Shown: piece after piece, positions 39,488 to 48,691 of the stretch
Layout: each line of letters opens with the position of its first letter
Numbering within the stretch: the stretch's first letter is position 1
NCBI RefSeq assembly: GCF_025151385.1
Contig: NZ_CP102287.1
Location: 2,046,001 to 2,110,000, forward strand
DNA length: 64,000 nt
Direction of reading: 5' to 3'
DNA from: Hoylesella buccalis ATCC 35310
Lineage (GTDB): Bacteria; Bacteroidota; Bacteroidia; Bacteroidales; Bacteroidaceae
Translations under genes and position numbers: made by a program
Notes under the pieces: model-generated
The model's database searches: none
Told to the model about the DNA's origin: nothing
The model's input: only the letters and a program-made list of their open reading frames with translations

Positions 39488-40796
39488 TAGTTACCCATCA
39501 AAATTGAGGCAGAGCTGCAGGTTTTTTCCTTCAGTAAATTCTTCCTCTTTCTGTTCAATGAGCAAGTCACACAATGGCATTTTTGTCAACAATGCCGTGC
39601 TTAAAATTCTTAGAACATCATAGGTTTGAAGCTTTAGCCCCATACATTCTTGTACGATAACGACAAGACAATATGCAATGATAGCTGCATAGATTTGTAT
39701 TTTTACAGCATTCTCCGAGGTTCCATAAAACTCTTTGATGCGCAGATGTTGCTTCAGCCATTTGAAGAACAGTTCTACTCTCCATCTGTATTTGTAAAGC
39801 ATAGCAACCTGTTCCGCTGTAATTTCAAAATTGTTCGTGTAAAATACAAATGTCCTATTACCATCATAGTCATAGAATACCACTCGTCGAAGTTTATTTG
39901 GATATTGCTTCTTAGTCTTGTATCCCTTGAAACGTATAATTTGGTCAGCCATAATTCCAGATGAAGGGTTGTTGTATTCTTTATCCTCTATGACCTCAAA
40001 CGGCATTTTATGCTTCTCTCTCACGACAAAGTAAGCTTCTGCTCCTTCTATTATATAAAGTTTCCTAGTTGCCATATACGCTCTGTCAAATATATAGAAA
40101 CTCTCTTTCTCATAGGGAATTAGCTCCATCACTTGAGAATCGTGAACTGAAGCGTCTGTAATGACAGAAAATGTCGGAATGTCTGTCTTCACGTCATACA
40201 GTTCATGCAATTTCACTCCTCCTTTCCCATGATGCAGTTTAGTCCACCAGTATACAGAAAGGCACAATGATATTGTTGAGGAGTCAAACGCATAGACATT
40301 GTTCGATATGAAGAAGTCCTTGACGACTCCTCGTTTCTCTCTTGCTATGGAAACCATCTTGTCTGCAAACTCTTGGAATATCTTGACTTCGCGTATTTCA
40401 TTGGCCTTGCTCAAATTGCTTCTACTGACATTCTTTCCAAAACCAAGATGGTGGAACGCTGACTTGAACGGAGTGATGGTTACAATAAGGTCTCGTAATC
40501 CCTCACGATTAGACAACTGACCAAATAGAAGAACCATCAGATGATTCCAACAAGTGAAACTCTTCACATATTTATTACCTTCATACTTTTTTATCAACCA
40601 TTTGAAATGGTCTGTCGGCAGAAAGTCGCACAGCTGTGAAAATACGTATCGACCTTTGTTCATAAGTATCTGCTTTCAAATTGTAATTTGTGGCAAAGAT
40701 ACTCTTTTCAAAAGTAGGGAGTCTATTTTATCTCCTACAAGCTTGTATTTATAGGCGTTTCAAGAGATTATTAAAAGATTTTCGTGGACAGTAGTG
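39439..40796 (-). mobile_element. IS4-family insertion sequence, 1358 bp
   Basis: The 18-bp terminal inverted repeats are exact (CACTACTGTCCACGAAAA). The flanking 9-bp direct repeats AAATGAAAC are at 39430-39438 and 40797-40805. A single transposase gene fills the element on the minus strand. Excision restores the KAP reading frame exactly (LLNE-T-LQYMVNHK). Perfect ends and duplications suggest a recent insertion. Confidence 0.95.
39491..40663 (-). CDS. IS4-family transposase
   Basis: Full-length DDE transposase of 390 aa. The N-terminal DUF4372-like region is FSQLCDFLPTDHFKWLIKKY and SFTCWNHLMVLLFGQLSNRE. The catalytic core has VYAFDSSTISL (first Asp), VITDASVHD and FIFDRAYMA (second Asp), then YKYRWRVELFFKWLKQHLRIK (Y-R-E signature). 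It ends 52 bp inside the IS end. No frameshift or stop, so it is probably active. Confidence 0.92.
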   Translation of the reverse strand: MNKGRYVFSQLCDFLPTDHFKWLIKKYEGNKYVKSFTCWNHLMVLLFGQLSNREGLRDLIVTITPFKSAFHHLGFGKNVSRSNLSKANEIREVKIFQEFADKMVSIAREKRGVVKDFFISNNVYAFDSSTISLCLSVYWWTKLHHGKGGVKLHELYDVKTDIPTFSVITDASVHDSQVMELIPYEKESFYIFDRAYMATRKLYIIEGAEAYFVVREKHKMPFEVIEDKEYNNPSSGIMADQIIRFKGYKTKKQYPNKLRRVVFYDYDGNRTFVFYTNNFEITAEQVAMLYKYRWRVELFFKWLKQHLRIKEFYGTSENAVKIQIYAAIIAYCLVVIVQECMGLKLQTYDVLRILSTALLTKMPLCDLLIEQKEEEFTEGKNLQLCLNFDG

Positions 40797-40805
40797 AAAT
40801 GAAAC

Positions 40806-41640
40806 ACTACAATACATGGTAAATCATAAACTTGGCTATAAATTATTGCTCTCAGACATATTGCCCCAATTTGAAGATATTAAGAACAGAATAGGTGTAA
40901 CGGATGAGGTATTTATCGAGCATTTAGCAGAGTGGAATACCGATTTGGATAAGTATATCACTAAGAACAATATTAAAGATGTAATTCCTGACGCATCTTT
41001 TTACGATTTGACCACTAAAATAAGCAATGTCCTGACCGATCATATCAATAAAATAGCGTTCGAAGCGTTGTCTGAAATAAGTGTTGATACATTATACGCC
41101 CAAAGAACAGCACATACATCATATTATTGGTTTGTCGCAATAAAACATTTACTGGCTAAAATCAAATCCTTGCCAGATAACTTGACTGAATTTGGCAAAA
41201 AGATTCTGATGGATATTGCTTCTGGAACTCAAAGTTTGAATCCTTTCCCTAATTGTTTCAAGAATATAGTTGAAAGATTGGATAAACGAAAAATTAAATC
41301 GACAGTTACCGATATAAGAAATGATTTCTGCATCGGTAAAAAGACTATCAATGCAATAAAGTTTCAATTTTTCGAAACATGGCTTAGATCGCATGGTAAT
41401 TTGAAAAGTCAAGCTGGAGACGTTATTGATAAAATAGTGAAACCTGTAATTTCCGATGGGGCATGCCGTTCATTGATTCTGCAAAACAAAGATTTTTATA
41501 TGGATTTAATAAATACAGCAGGGGATGATGCTTATGAATTGAAAAAGAGTCTCCGAAACCTCATACAAAAAGATTCAGATCCGCAATTGGTTAAATTTGT
41601 CAATTCGATAGATTCAGTACCTGAGGTTGAAACCGCGTAA
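40806..41640 (+). pseudogene. KAP-family NTPase, C-terminal part (beyond the IS)
   Basis: Continuation of the KAP gene in the same frame after the second copy of the 9-bp duplication: ...T, then LQYMVNHKLGYKLL. About 277 codons of AT-rich, helical sequence with no motif I recognise. An internal ATG at 40816 could start a 274-aa protein, but no promoter is apparent apart from possible read-out from the IS end. It ends 6 bp before a nested palindrome. Confidence 0.8.
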
Positions 41641-41646
41641 GTATTT

Positions 41647-41777
41647 GTCTAACAAGTCCGAATTTTACGATTTTACCCGTCAGAACTGAAGTGCCCCCCA
41701 AAAAAATTGTATCCAACTTTTGGGGGTCACTTCAAACTTCGATAGGGATAATTTTCAATTTTGGGGACTTGTTAGAC
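41647..41777. repeat. Nested palindromic element at the 3' end of mobC
   Basis: The outer 13-bp inverted repeat is GTCTAACAAGTCC (41647-41659) and GGACTTGTTAGAC (41765-41777). The inner 17-bp repeat, 16 of 17 paired, is TGAAGTGCCCCCCAAAA (41687-41703) and its partner (41718-41734). The right outer repeat supplies the last codons and the TAA stop of mobC. This looks like a 131-bp palindromic mobile fragment (MITE or IS scar), and it would also end transcripts from both sides. Confidence 0.65.
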
Positions 41778-43790
41778 AGTCTCATTATCTGGTAGCAGTT
41801 TACACAGCACCGGATCGTTTTTGATACGCTCCAGTTCCTCCTGCACAATCTGCTTCACCTCTTCCTTGATGCGCCGGTAGTTCGCCTGCACCGTTTCCTT
41901 CATGCGGTCGTTGCCGTCCTCGTCCGTGAAGTTTGTAATGACGGGAATTTTCTTGTAGGCACTTTCTTCCCGTTTCACCTTTTCGGCATCCACCACAATC
42001 TCGCAATGAAAAATCTTCTGCTCGATACGCTCGTTGAAGTTGTCGGATACAGAACCGACAAACATTCCCTGCGTAAGCCCGGAAATCTTACTCGGTGGAA
42101 TGAGCGCGTCCATCTGCGTGTTGATGGAGGTGGAAACATCCTGCCGGTTGATGGAGATGGACTGCCGTTTCTGCAACACCTTACCGAACCGCTCGGAGAG
42201 CGTCTTGGCTGTTTCCCCCACCACCTGACCGGAGAAAATATTGCCGACAGTGTTCATCACCACTTTCGCCTCTTTGTCCCCGTAGTCACGCACTAACTGG
42301 CTGAAATCCTGAAAGCCCAGACACACGGCAACCTTGTTGCTTCGGGCGGTAGCTATAAGATTGTCCAACCCTTTGAAGTATATTGTGGGCAACTCGTCGA
42401 TGATGACCGATGACTTCAGCATCCCCTTCTTGTTGATGAGCTTCACGATACGGGAATTATACAGACCGAGTGCCGCACCGTAGATATTCTGACGGTCGGG
42501 ATTGTTACCCACGCAGAGGATTTTCGGCTCTTCGGGATTGTTGATGTCCAGCGTAAACTCGCTGTCTGACATCACCCAGTAGAGCTGCGGTGAAATCATC
42601 CTCGAAAGCGGGATTTTTGCCGACGCTATCTGACCCATGAGCTGCTCCGCAGCCCCTCCAAGCCACGCATCCATGAACGGCGAAAGGTAGTTCTCCAGCT
42701 CCGGATAAGAGGTCAGTATCGGAAATATATCCTCGTAACGGCGGTTCAGAAACTCGATAGCATGGGGAAACGTGCAAAACTTCCCGTTCTGATAGATTTT
42801 GAGATACCAGATAATACTGGCAAACAGAATGATAGGTGACTCCACGAAGAAGTCGCCCTGCTTTTGCACCCACGTTTTATTGAGGTTGAGCATTATTGTG
42901 TAGGCACTCTCATAGGCATCCGTAATATCTTCCATAAAATCCGGGTGAATGGGATTGCACCGATGAGAGCGTCGCGGGTCGTCGAAGTTGATCACATAGA
43001 ACTTCGGCTTTACCTTGTAGCCGTCCGGGTGGTTCAGCAAATGGTTGTAGGCAATAGTAGATAGGTCGGGATACTTGAAATCGTAGATGTATTGACTAAA
43101 GCCCTTTTCAATCTGTTGCTTGATAAAATTGTTTACCACGGCATAGGACTTGCCGCTGCCCGGCGTACCCAACACGATGGACGCACGGAAGGGATTAACT
43201 ACATTGATCCAACCGTTGTTCCAGCGTTTCCTGTAATAGAAACGTGTCGGCAGATTGACCGAATACTCGCTTTCGATAAGCCTCGTTTCCTGCATGAAAC
43301 TCTCGTTCTCGTTGTTGAAAACATCCTCCATCAAATTGTGTTTCAACAGGCGGCTCATCCACAGACCACCCATCAACAGGCAGACATAGCCCGTTCCAAT
43401 GGTAAGGACATACAGTCCCGTCACCGCTTCAAGCGGCAGCGGCAGGGGCAGCAACCACCAGTTCAGGAAAAACAGCACGAACCCGACGGCAAATGCTGTC
43501 CAGATTCTCCCCCAAGTGATTTTCTCACCCTTGACACCCTTCGTACCCAGACAGGACAAGGCAAGCAAAAGGACGGAAAACAGCTTCGTGTAGAGAATGG
43601 AATGGAACAGCCCCGCCGTGCGGTCGAAGTTCAGAAGGATTTTGTCCACCACGCCGATGTTCACGCCCCACAGCCGGATGGCTTCGTAGCAGAACCAGTA
43701 CACGTTCATGACCACTAAAATGATACTCACGGCACGCAGAAAATCCATGATTTTCGCCAATGCCCTCAAATCGTCTTCTTGTTGTGACAT
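41772..43790 (-). CDS. mobC: MobC / TraG-type type IV coupling protein
   Basis: Protein of 672 aa, VirD4/TraG family. N-terminal transmembrane segments are followed by Walker A VLGTPGSGKSYAV (about 208-220). Walker B is in SVIIDELPT, and the C-terminal part includes CLGFQDFSQLV. It is the ATPase that delivers the relaxase-DNA complex to the secretion channel. It is the last gene of the leftward mobA-mobB-mobC set, 30 bp after mobB. Its stop lies inside the palindrome at 41647-41777, so the original C-terminus may have been slightly different. Confidence 0.93.
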   Translation of the reverse strand: MSQQEDDLRALAKIMDFLRAVSIILVVMNVYWFCYEAIRLWGVNIGVVDKILLNFDRTAGLFHSILYTKLFSVLLLALSCLGTKGVKGEKITWGRIWTAFAVGFVLFFLNWWLLPLPLPLEAVTGLYVLTIGTGYVCLLMGGLWMSRLLKHNLMEDVFNNENESFMQETRLIESEYSVNLPTRFYYRKRWNNGWINVVNPFRASIVLGTPGSGKSYAVVNNFIKQQIEKGFSQYIYDFKYPDLSTIAYNHLLNHPDGYKVKPKFYVINFDDPRRSHRCNPIHPDFMEDITDAYESAYTIMLNLNKTWVQKQGDFFVESPIILFASIIWYLKIYQNGKFCTFPHAIEFLNRRYEDIFPILTSYPELENYLSPFMDAWLGGAAEQLMGQIASAKIPLSRMISPQLYWVMSDSEFTLDINNPEEPKILCVGNNPDRQNIYGAALGLYNSRIVKLINKKGMLKSSVIIDELPTIYFKGLDNLIATARSNKVAVCLGFQDFSQLVRDYGDKEAKVVMNTVGNIFSGQVVGETAKTLSERFGKVLQKRQSISINRQDVSTSINTQMDALIPPSKISGLTQGMFVGSVSDNFNERIEQKIFHCEIVVDAEKVKREESAYKKIPVITNFTDEDGNDRMKETVQANYRRIKEEVKQIVQEELERIKNDPVLCKLLPDNETV

Positions 43791-43820
43791 ACATTGATTT
43801 TTTAATTGTTGATACTCTGA

Positions 43821-45068
43821 TTACATACCCAAGCCCTTGCGTTTTTTCTTCTTTTTGCGCTTCATCGCCCGGATGAAAGCCTCTTCCTCGGCATCTACCG
43901 CCGGACCTTCGGGAGTGAGCAAGCCCATACCGCCCGATATATCTTCACTGTCGTAGGCGGTCTGCCCGTGTGCCTTGTCCGCAGCATCCACAGGGATGGA
44001 TAGCGGTATCGGCGGTTGTCCGGCGTATGGCAGGGTGAAGTGTTCCTGCAAGGCATTCGCCGAAAGCTCCTTACCCATGCGCGAACCGTTCAGCACGCAT
44101 CCCGTGCGGTGGTCGATGAAGGTAGCCCCATAGATGCGCCCTTCCTCTGTGTAGCGCAGTACGGTGTCGATGCCCTTCTCTTTGAGTTGGGATACAAATT
44201 TGTCCTTGTCATAAGTGCCTTGCAGCACGGAAAGGACGGTGCGTTTCGTCATGTCTGCCAGTTTCCTATCCTTGATTTCCGATTTGGAACGGACAAACTT
44301 CTTCTGTACGGCTTCATAGCCTGCGGACTTCCCGAAAAGCGAGGATTTGAACGGGTTGCCCACCTTGTTACCCTTGTCGTCCGTGACGGAATAGACCAGC
44401 CCGTGATACTCCCGTCCGCGCACGTTGCCCCTCGCTTCCTCCACCGTCATATTATATAAGGAAAGGAGCGCACGGTATTCGCCCATCGTCTGGAAACGGT
44501 ACTGCCCATTCAGAGCCTTCACGGTGTTGCCTACCTGCTTCTTCACATCACCTGCCGATGCGGCCACCTTGCGCAACGGATTATCCAATCTCTGATTTTT
44601 ACGTTCTGCCGGATGCAATCCGTACTTCTGTTCCAGTTCCCTGCGGATACGGTCGCTGCGGCGGTAGAGAAAATCCCGGTTGAGCCTTTTCCCGTTCTCG
44701 TCCACGTTGACCGTCACGATGTGCAGGTGGTGGCGGTCGATGTCCTCGTGCTTGAATACAAGATAAGGCTGGTTTCCGAAACCGAGTTTTTCCAGATACT
44801 CGCGGGCGATATTCTGCAACTCAATATCGGTCAGCACATCCTCCGGGTGCGGGTTGAGAGAGATATGCACCACCGGCTTCTCGATCTTCATCTGCGGTGG
44901 CAGGAAGGTGAGAAAACCCTCCATCGCCTTGCCTATGTCCACCGTTCCCGAACCGTCATTGTAGATGCGGTTGGTGGTGAGAAGCCGCCCCTGCGCCTCG
45001 TTAATCTTCTCCCCGTTGTAGGCAATCGCGCCGTACAACGAACTTCCTACACTGATTTTTGCGACCAT
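43821..45068 (-). CDS. mobB: MobB relaxase
   Basis: Protein of 415 aa, a MobA/VirD2-type relaxase. The N-terminal MVAKISVGSSLYGAIAYN carries the likely catalytic tyrosine (Y12 or Y17). The metal-binding histidine motif is DRHHLHIVTVNVD (about 111-123). The C-terminal half is basic and ends in a KKKKKR-type tail. It nicks oriT and leads the strand into the recipient. Its start lies 22 bp inside the end of mobA, which suggests translational coupling. Confidence 0.93.
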   Translation of the reverse strand: MVAKISVGSSLYGAIAYNGEKINEAQGRLLTTNRIYNDGSGTVDIGKAMEGFLTFLPPQMKIEKPVVHISLNPHPEDVLTDIELQNIAREYLEKLGFGNQPYLVFKHEDIDRHHLHIVTVNVDENGKRLNRDFLYRRSDRIRRELEQKYGLHPAERKNQRLDNPLRKVAASAGDVKKQVGNTVKALNGQYRFQTMGEYRALLSLYNMTVEEARGNVRGREYHGLVYSVTDDKGNKVGNPFKSSLFGKSAGYEAVQKKFVRSKSEIKDRKLADMTKRTVLSVLQGTYDKDKFVSQLKEKGIDTVLRYTEEGRIYGATFIDHRTGCVLNGSRMGKELSANALQEHFTLPYAGQPPIPLSIPVDAADKAHGQTAYDSEDISGGMGLLTPEGPAVDAEEEAFIRAMKRKKKKKRKGLGM

Positions 45069-45475
45069 TTTGCCTCCATTTCCCTTGAAAGTTCCACAAT
45101 CCGGCGGCTCAGTTTCACGAGTTCGACGGTGTGTTGCTCTAATTTGTAGAGCAACGCCATCGCCTTTTTCTCTGAAAAATGCAGCCTCAGTTCCTTCACG
45201 ACTTGGTTGTAATTCGTACCCACGGCACGGAATTGTGCATGAAAATCCGACAGTTTGGTGTAATAGTCCACCAACGTCTTGTCCACCTTCAGCACCTTGA
45301 ACGGTTGCCCGAAGAAGTGCGCTTTGAGGAAAACAGACCGTGCATAGACACCCGATTTTCCGAACATGGCGAGGAAACGGTTGTGTTCCTCCTCGTTGAA
45401 ACGGACGGTGTACCGGTACACCGCCGGATCAAGTTTGGGATTTCTCCCTGATTTGCTTTTCCTTTTCTCTTTCAT
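45047..45475 (-). CDS. mobA: MobA relaxosome accessory protein
   Basis: Protein of 142 aa with a basic N-terminus (KEKRKSKSGRNPK), then YTVRFNEEEHNRFLAMF, a ribbon-helix-helix-like start, and a helical C-terminal half (ALLYKLEQHTVELVKLSRRI). It binds oriT and recruits MobB. It is the first gene of the leftward mob operon and lies next to a hairpin-rich candidate oriT. It shares its family layout with the island protein at 8203-8622. Confidence 0.9.
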   Translation of the reverse strand: MKEKRKSKSGRNPKLDPAVYRYTVRFNEEEHNRFLAMFGKSGVYARSVFLKAHFFGQPFKVLKVDKTLVDYYTKLSDFHAQFRAVGTNYNQVVKELRLHFSEKKAMALLYKLEQHTVELVKLSRRIVELSREMEAKWSQKSV

Positions 45476-46184
45476 ATTACTTTGGATTTAGCGGATTGAC
45501 GGCATAAGCCGCCGCTTCGGATTACAGCACCGCAGTTCTGAAAGGCTTCCCGACTTCGGAGGGAAAGCCCGCCCCCTGCAAGGGCAAGTGCTTTTCGTGG
45601 CTGCTCAAAATATTTTGAGCGGCTGAAAAGACATCTTGCTATGTTCAGGTGAACATAAAAATCCGTCAGGGGACGGATTGGGAAAATACCTTTCAGGACT
45701 CCGGGCCGCGCGTCATCGGCGAACCCTGCTGTCCGGGTGCAAAGTTACGCCCTTAAAGCGGTATCGGACAGATGCTTGACCCGGTCAATGACTGCCAACC
45801 GGCGCAACGTGCCGCCACTTGCCGGAGAAGTGATACAGGTTCCAAAATATACTTGTTTATTTGCAGCATGATTCAAGAAACGAACGATTTGAAGATATGA
45901 TAAACGGAACATTCAAATACCCGGAAATCCGCTTCTTCGGATACTTGCCGAAACGGATACCCGAACCGTCGGAAACCCGGTTCTCCGACAATTCGGTGAC
46001 GTATGGATTCAATGACTTCATGACGCAATGTCGTCAATCACCATTTGTCCGACGCACCGCTTCACCACAGAACCGGATACGCGACGACCCGCCTGCGTGT
46101 GTAGTCACGGAAGCGGATGGTGCGACAGCCAAATCCGTATGGAAACAGAAAAACAAATCATCAACAATTAAAATAAATGGAACT
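45476..46184. other. mob-tra divergent region: candidate oriT with hairpin cluster
   Basis: 709 bp between divergent mobA and traA. Four inverted repeats follow each other: 45544-45569 (GGCTTCCC/GGGAAAGCC), 45603-45620 (perfect palindrome GCTCAAAATATTTTGAGC), 45640-45657 (TATGTTCA-GG-TGAACATA) and 45661-45678 (ATCCGTC-AGGG-GACGGAT). Such a cluster next to mobA is expected for oriT and its control elements. CAAAGTTA at 45740-45747 is a minus-strand -7 box (TAACTTTG) that could drive mobABC, with no clear -33. The traA frame is open upstream to 45861 but is probably non-coding there. Confidence 0.5.
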
Positions 46185-46946
46185 ATGAGTAAGGAAATCT
46201 TCGTTGCATTCGCAACACAGAAAGGTGGCATCGGCAAATCCACTGTCACGGCACTTGCCGCCAGCTACCTGCACAACGTGAAAGGCTACAATGTCGCCGT
46301 CGTGGACTGCGACGACCCGCAGCACAGCATCCACGGGCTGCGCGAACACGAAATGGGGCTTATCGACAGCAGCACCTACTTCAAGGCTCTCGCTTGCGAC
46401 CATTTCCGCCGGATCAAAAAGAACGCCTACACCATCGTCAAAAGCAATGCGGTGAACGCCCTCGACGATGCCGAGAGGATGATTGCCACTGAGGACGTGA
46501 AACCCGACGTGGTGTTCTTCGACATGCCCGGCACACTCCGAAGCAACGGCGTGATAAAGACGCTCTCGCAGATGGACTACATTTTCACTCCGCTGAGTGC
46601 CGACCGCTTTGTCGTGGAGAGTACCCTGAAATTCGTCACGATGTTCCGCGACAGGCTGATGACTACCGGACAGGCGAAAACAAAGGGGCTGCATCTGTTC
46701 TGGACGATGGTGGACGGCAGGGAGAGGAACGACTTGTACGGCATCTACGAGGAAGTGATAGCCGAAATGGGCTTTCCGGTACTTTCCACCCGCTTGCCCG
46801 ACAGCAAGAAGTTCCGCCGTGACCTTTCGGAAGAGCGCAAGAGCGTTTTCCGCTCCACCATCTTCCCGATGGACACGGCACTGCTGAAAGGGAGTGGCAT
46901 CCGGGAGTTTTCCGAAGAGATAAGCGACATCATCAGACCGCAGTGA
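46185..46946 (+). CDS. traA: TraA, ParA-like ATPase
   Basis: Protein of 253 aa, ParA/MinD type. The deviant Walker A is ATQKGGIGKST (about 10-20). VAVVDCDDPQHS and VFFDMPG follow. First gene of the rightward transfer operon. In CTnDOT-type ICEs this protein is TraA; its role is probably positioning or partition of the ICE or of the transfer apparatus. The ATG at 46185 was chosen because it begins the conserved domain and follows AAATGGAACT; the frame is open further upstream. It ends 3 bp before the traB ATG. Confidence 0.88.
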   Translation: MSKEIFVAFATQKGGIGKSTVTALAASYLHNVKGYNVAVVDCDDPQHSIHGLREHEMGLIDSSTYFKALACDHFRRIKKNAYTIVKSNAVNALDDAERMIATEDVKPDVVFFDMPGTLRSNGVIKTLSQMDYIFTPLSADRFVVESTLKFVTMFRDRLMTTGQAKTKGLHLFWTMVDGRERNDLYGIYEEVIAEMGFPVLSTRLPDSKKFRRDLSEERKSVFRSTIFPMDTALLKGSGIREFSEEISDIIRPQ

Positions 46947-46948
46947 GC

Positions 46949-47389
46949 ATGGGCAGCAGGAAAGTGAACACGGAAGGCATCGACGAGGAACTGCTGTTAG
47001 CCTCCATCGGGCGGCGCACACAGGACGGGACACTGCGCCCCGCACAGGAAGTACCCGCAGCTGCACCGACCGAAGAGGACACCGCCGCACCGGAACCATC
47101 TCCTGTGCAACCCGTAACACGGGAAAAAGCGCAGAGGGAAAGTGGACGCCGGAAAAGGCAGGACGAGGACTACAACGAGCTATTCCTGCGCCGCAACGAG
47201 ATAAAGACCCGCCAATGTGTCTATATCAGCCGTGACGTCCACGGCAAGATCCTCAGAATCGTGAACGACATCGCCGGAGGGGAAATCTCAGTAGGCGGAT
47301 ATGTGGATACCGTGCTGCGCCAGCATCTGGAACAGCACAAGGAGAGAATCAACGAACTGTACAAGAAACAACGTGAAGATCTGATTTGA
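46949..47389 (+). CDS. traB: TraB, DUF3408 protein
   Basis: Protein of 146 aa. The N-terminal half is a low-complexity P/A/E-rich stretch. The C-terminal half has the DUF3408 pattern: YISRDVHGKILRIVNDIAGG followed by ISVGGYVDTVLRQHLEQH, a ribbon-helix-helix-like DNA-binding segment. An alternative GTG at 46943 would overlap the traA stop by 4 bp. It is followed directly by the related traC. Confidence 0.75.
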   Translation: MGSRKVNTEGIDEELLLASIGRRTQDGTLRPAQEVPAAAPTEEDTAAPEPSPVQPVTREKAQRESGRRKRQDEDYNELFLRRNEIKTRQCVYISRDVHGKILRIVNDIAGGEISVGGYVDTVLRQHLEQHKERINELYKKQREDLI

Positions 47390-47391
47390 AA

Positions 47392-47745
47392 ATGGAAAAA
47401 GAAATGACACCGAATGAAAAAAGACCACAGCAAGACTGCGGAGGTATGTTTACCCAAGTGCAGGCGAGTGTGGAAATACTGTCGCCTGTCCCGGTAAGCG
47501 GCAAATGCAGTGAGAAGGACTATGAACGCCTGTTCATCCGCGACCCGGAAGTAAAGGCACGTGAGGGGAAGATGGCGTATGTGCGCCCGGAGTACCACGA
47601 GCGTATCATGCGTATCACCCGTGTAATCGGGCATGACCGGCTTACGCTGTCCGCTTACATCGACCATGTGCTGACGCACCACTTCAACCAGTGCGAAGAT
47701 GCGATAAAGAGCCTTTATGCCCGAAATTACAATTCAGTATTCTAA
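47392..47745 (+). CDS. traC: TraC, DUF3408 protein
   Basis: Protein of 117 aa, same family as TraB: AYVRPEYHERIMRITRVIGH then LTLSAYIDHVLTHHFNQ. The ATG at 47392 was chosen; the frame is open to a TTG at 47386. Tandem DUF3408 genes after a ParA gene are usual in this ICE family, and they may act with TraA in DNA binding. Confidence 0.72.
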   Translation: MEKEMTPNEKRPQQDCGGMFTQVQASVEILSPVPVSGKCSEKDYERLFIRDPEVKAREGKMAYVRPEYHERIMRITRVIGHDRLTLSAYIDHVLTHHFNQCEDAIKSLYARNYNSVF

Positions 47746-47761
47746 CCAAAAACGGAAGGAT

Positions 47762-48490
47762 ATGAATTACACAATCAGCATGACAGACATTCTGCTGGCG
47801 GTATCGGTCGGCTGCAACCTCTGGTTCCTGTTCCTGCTCCTTTACGAGCGCATCATGGACACGCGGATTGTCCGCTTCTTCAAGGGCATTGTCGGATTAT
47901 GGCGGTCACTGGACGGGAATGAGGCTAAACGCATAGCGGCACACGAGGAAGTCCCTGCGGAAAAGGCGGACATCATCGGCAAGAGCCGTTTCAGGATGGC
48001 ATCCACCCGGACAACCGCTGCCATACCGACGCAAGAAGCCGCCACTATTGAAAAAGGCATTGAGCTGTCGGAGGAAGAGGCTACTTTTGACGACGGAAAA
48101 ACGGGAAACGCATCCCGCCCGGCACAAGTCCCGGAGGAAAAACTCGATGAGACCTTCACGAGCATACCGCCGGAGGAACTGGGATACGGGGACGACGAAC
48201 CGGAAGAGGACGCCTCGGACACGCCACGGGCTTCGGGCAGCAGCTTTGACGAGATTGACGACGCCTGCAAGACCGCCAAAAACCCGGACGCGACACAGGC
48301 GGAACGTGAAAAGGCGGCTAAGGTGTTCACCGACATGGAGGGCACGGAGTTGTACGAGAAAATGATGGAAGGCTCTTCGGAGATAGGCATCCGCATCAAG
48401 GGGCTTATCGAGATTCGGCTGAAGAAATCTGAAAAGGAGTTCGTCGTGCCGGACAACATCGAGGAGTTCGACATTCGCAACTATGTATGA
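47762..48490 (+). CDS. traD: TraD, membrane-anchored acidic protein
   Basis: Protein of 242 aa from the ATG at 47762 (a start at 47717 inside traC is possible). One N-terminal transmembrane segment (MTDILLAVSVGCNLWFLFLL) is followed by a long acidic, low-complexity cytoplasmic or periplasmic part and a C-terminal helical domain ending VVPDNIEEFDIRNYV. It has the position and layout of TraD in CTnDOT-type operons. Function unknown. Confidence 0.65.
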   Translation: MNYTISMTDILLAVSVGCNLWFLFLLLYERIMDTRIVRFFKGIVGLWRSLDGNEAKRIAAHEEVPAEKADIIGKSRFRMASTRTTAAIPTQEAATIEKGIELSEEEATFDDGKTGNASRPAQVPEEKLDETFTSIPPEELGYGDDEPEEDASDTPRASGSSFDEIDDACKTAKNPDATQAEREKAAKVFTDMEGTELYEKMMEGSSEIGIRIKGLIEIRLKKSEKEFVVPDNIEEFDIRNYV

Positions 48491-48691
48491 CAACAATAAA
48501 AGAAATGAACATGAAAGAATGACATCAACCCACGCGGCGAGGAAACGCAAGGCGCATCCCCATCCGCAACGGACACGCCCACGTCCGTGGAAACAAACGG
48601 GCATCCACTAAAACCAAAGTAAAGAAACAAAGTATCAACCGCCCGACAAAGGACCATCCACCCTTTTGACGGCAAAAAACAAGAACAGTTT

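Noticed and set aside
45861..46184. 108-codon N-terminal extension of TraA
   Set aside because: ParA-type proteins begin a few residues before the Walker A motif; the upstream part is probably the open but untranslated mob-tra control region.
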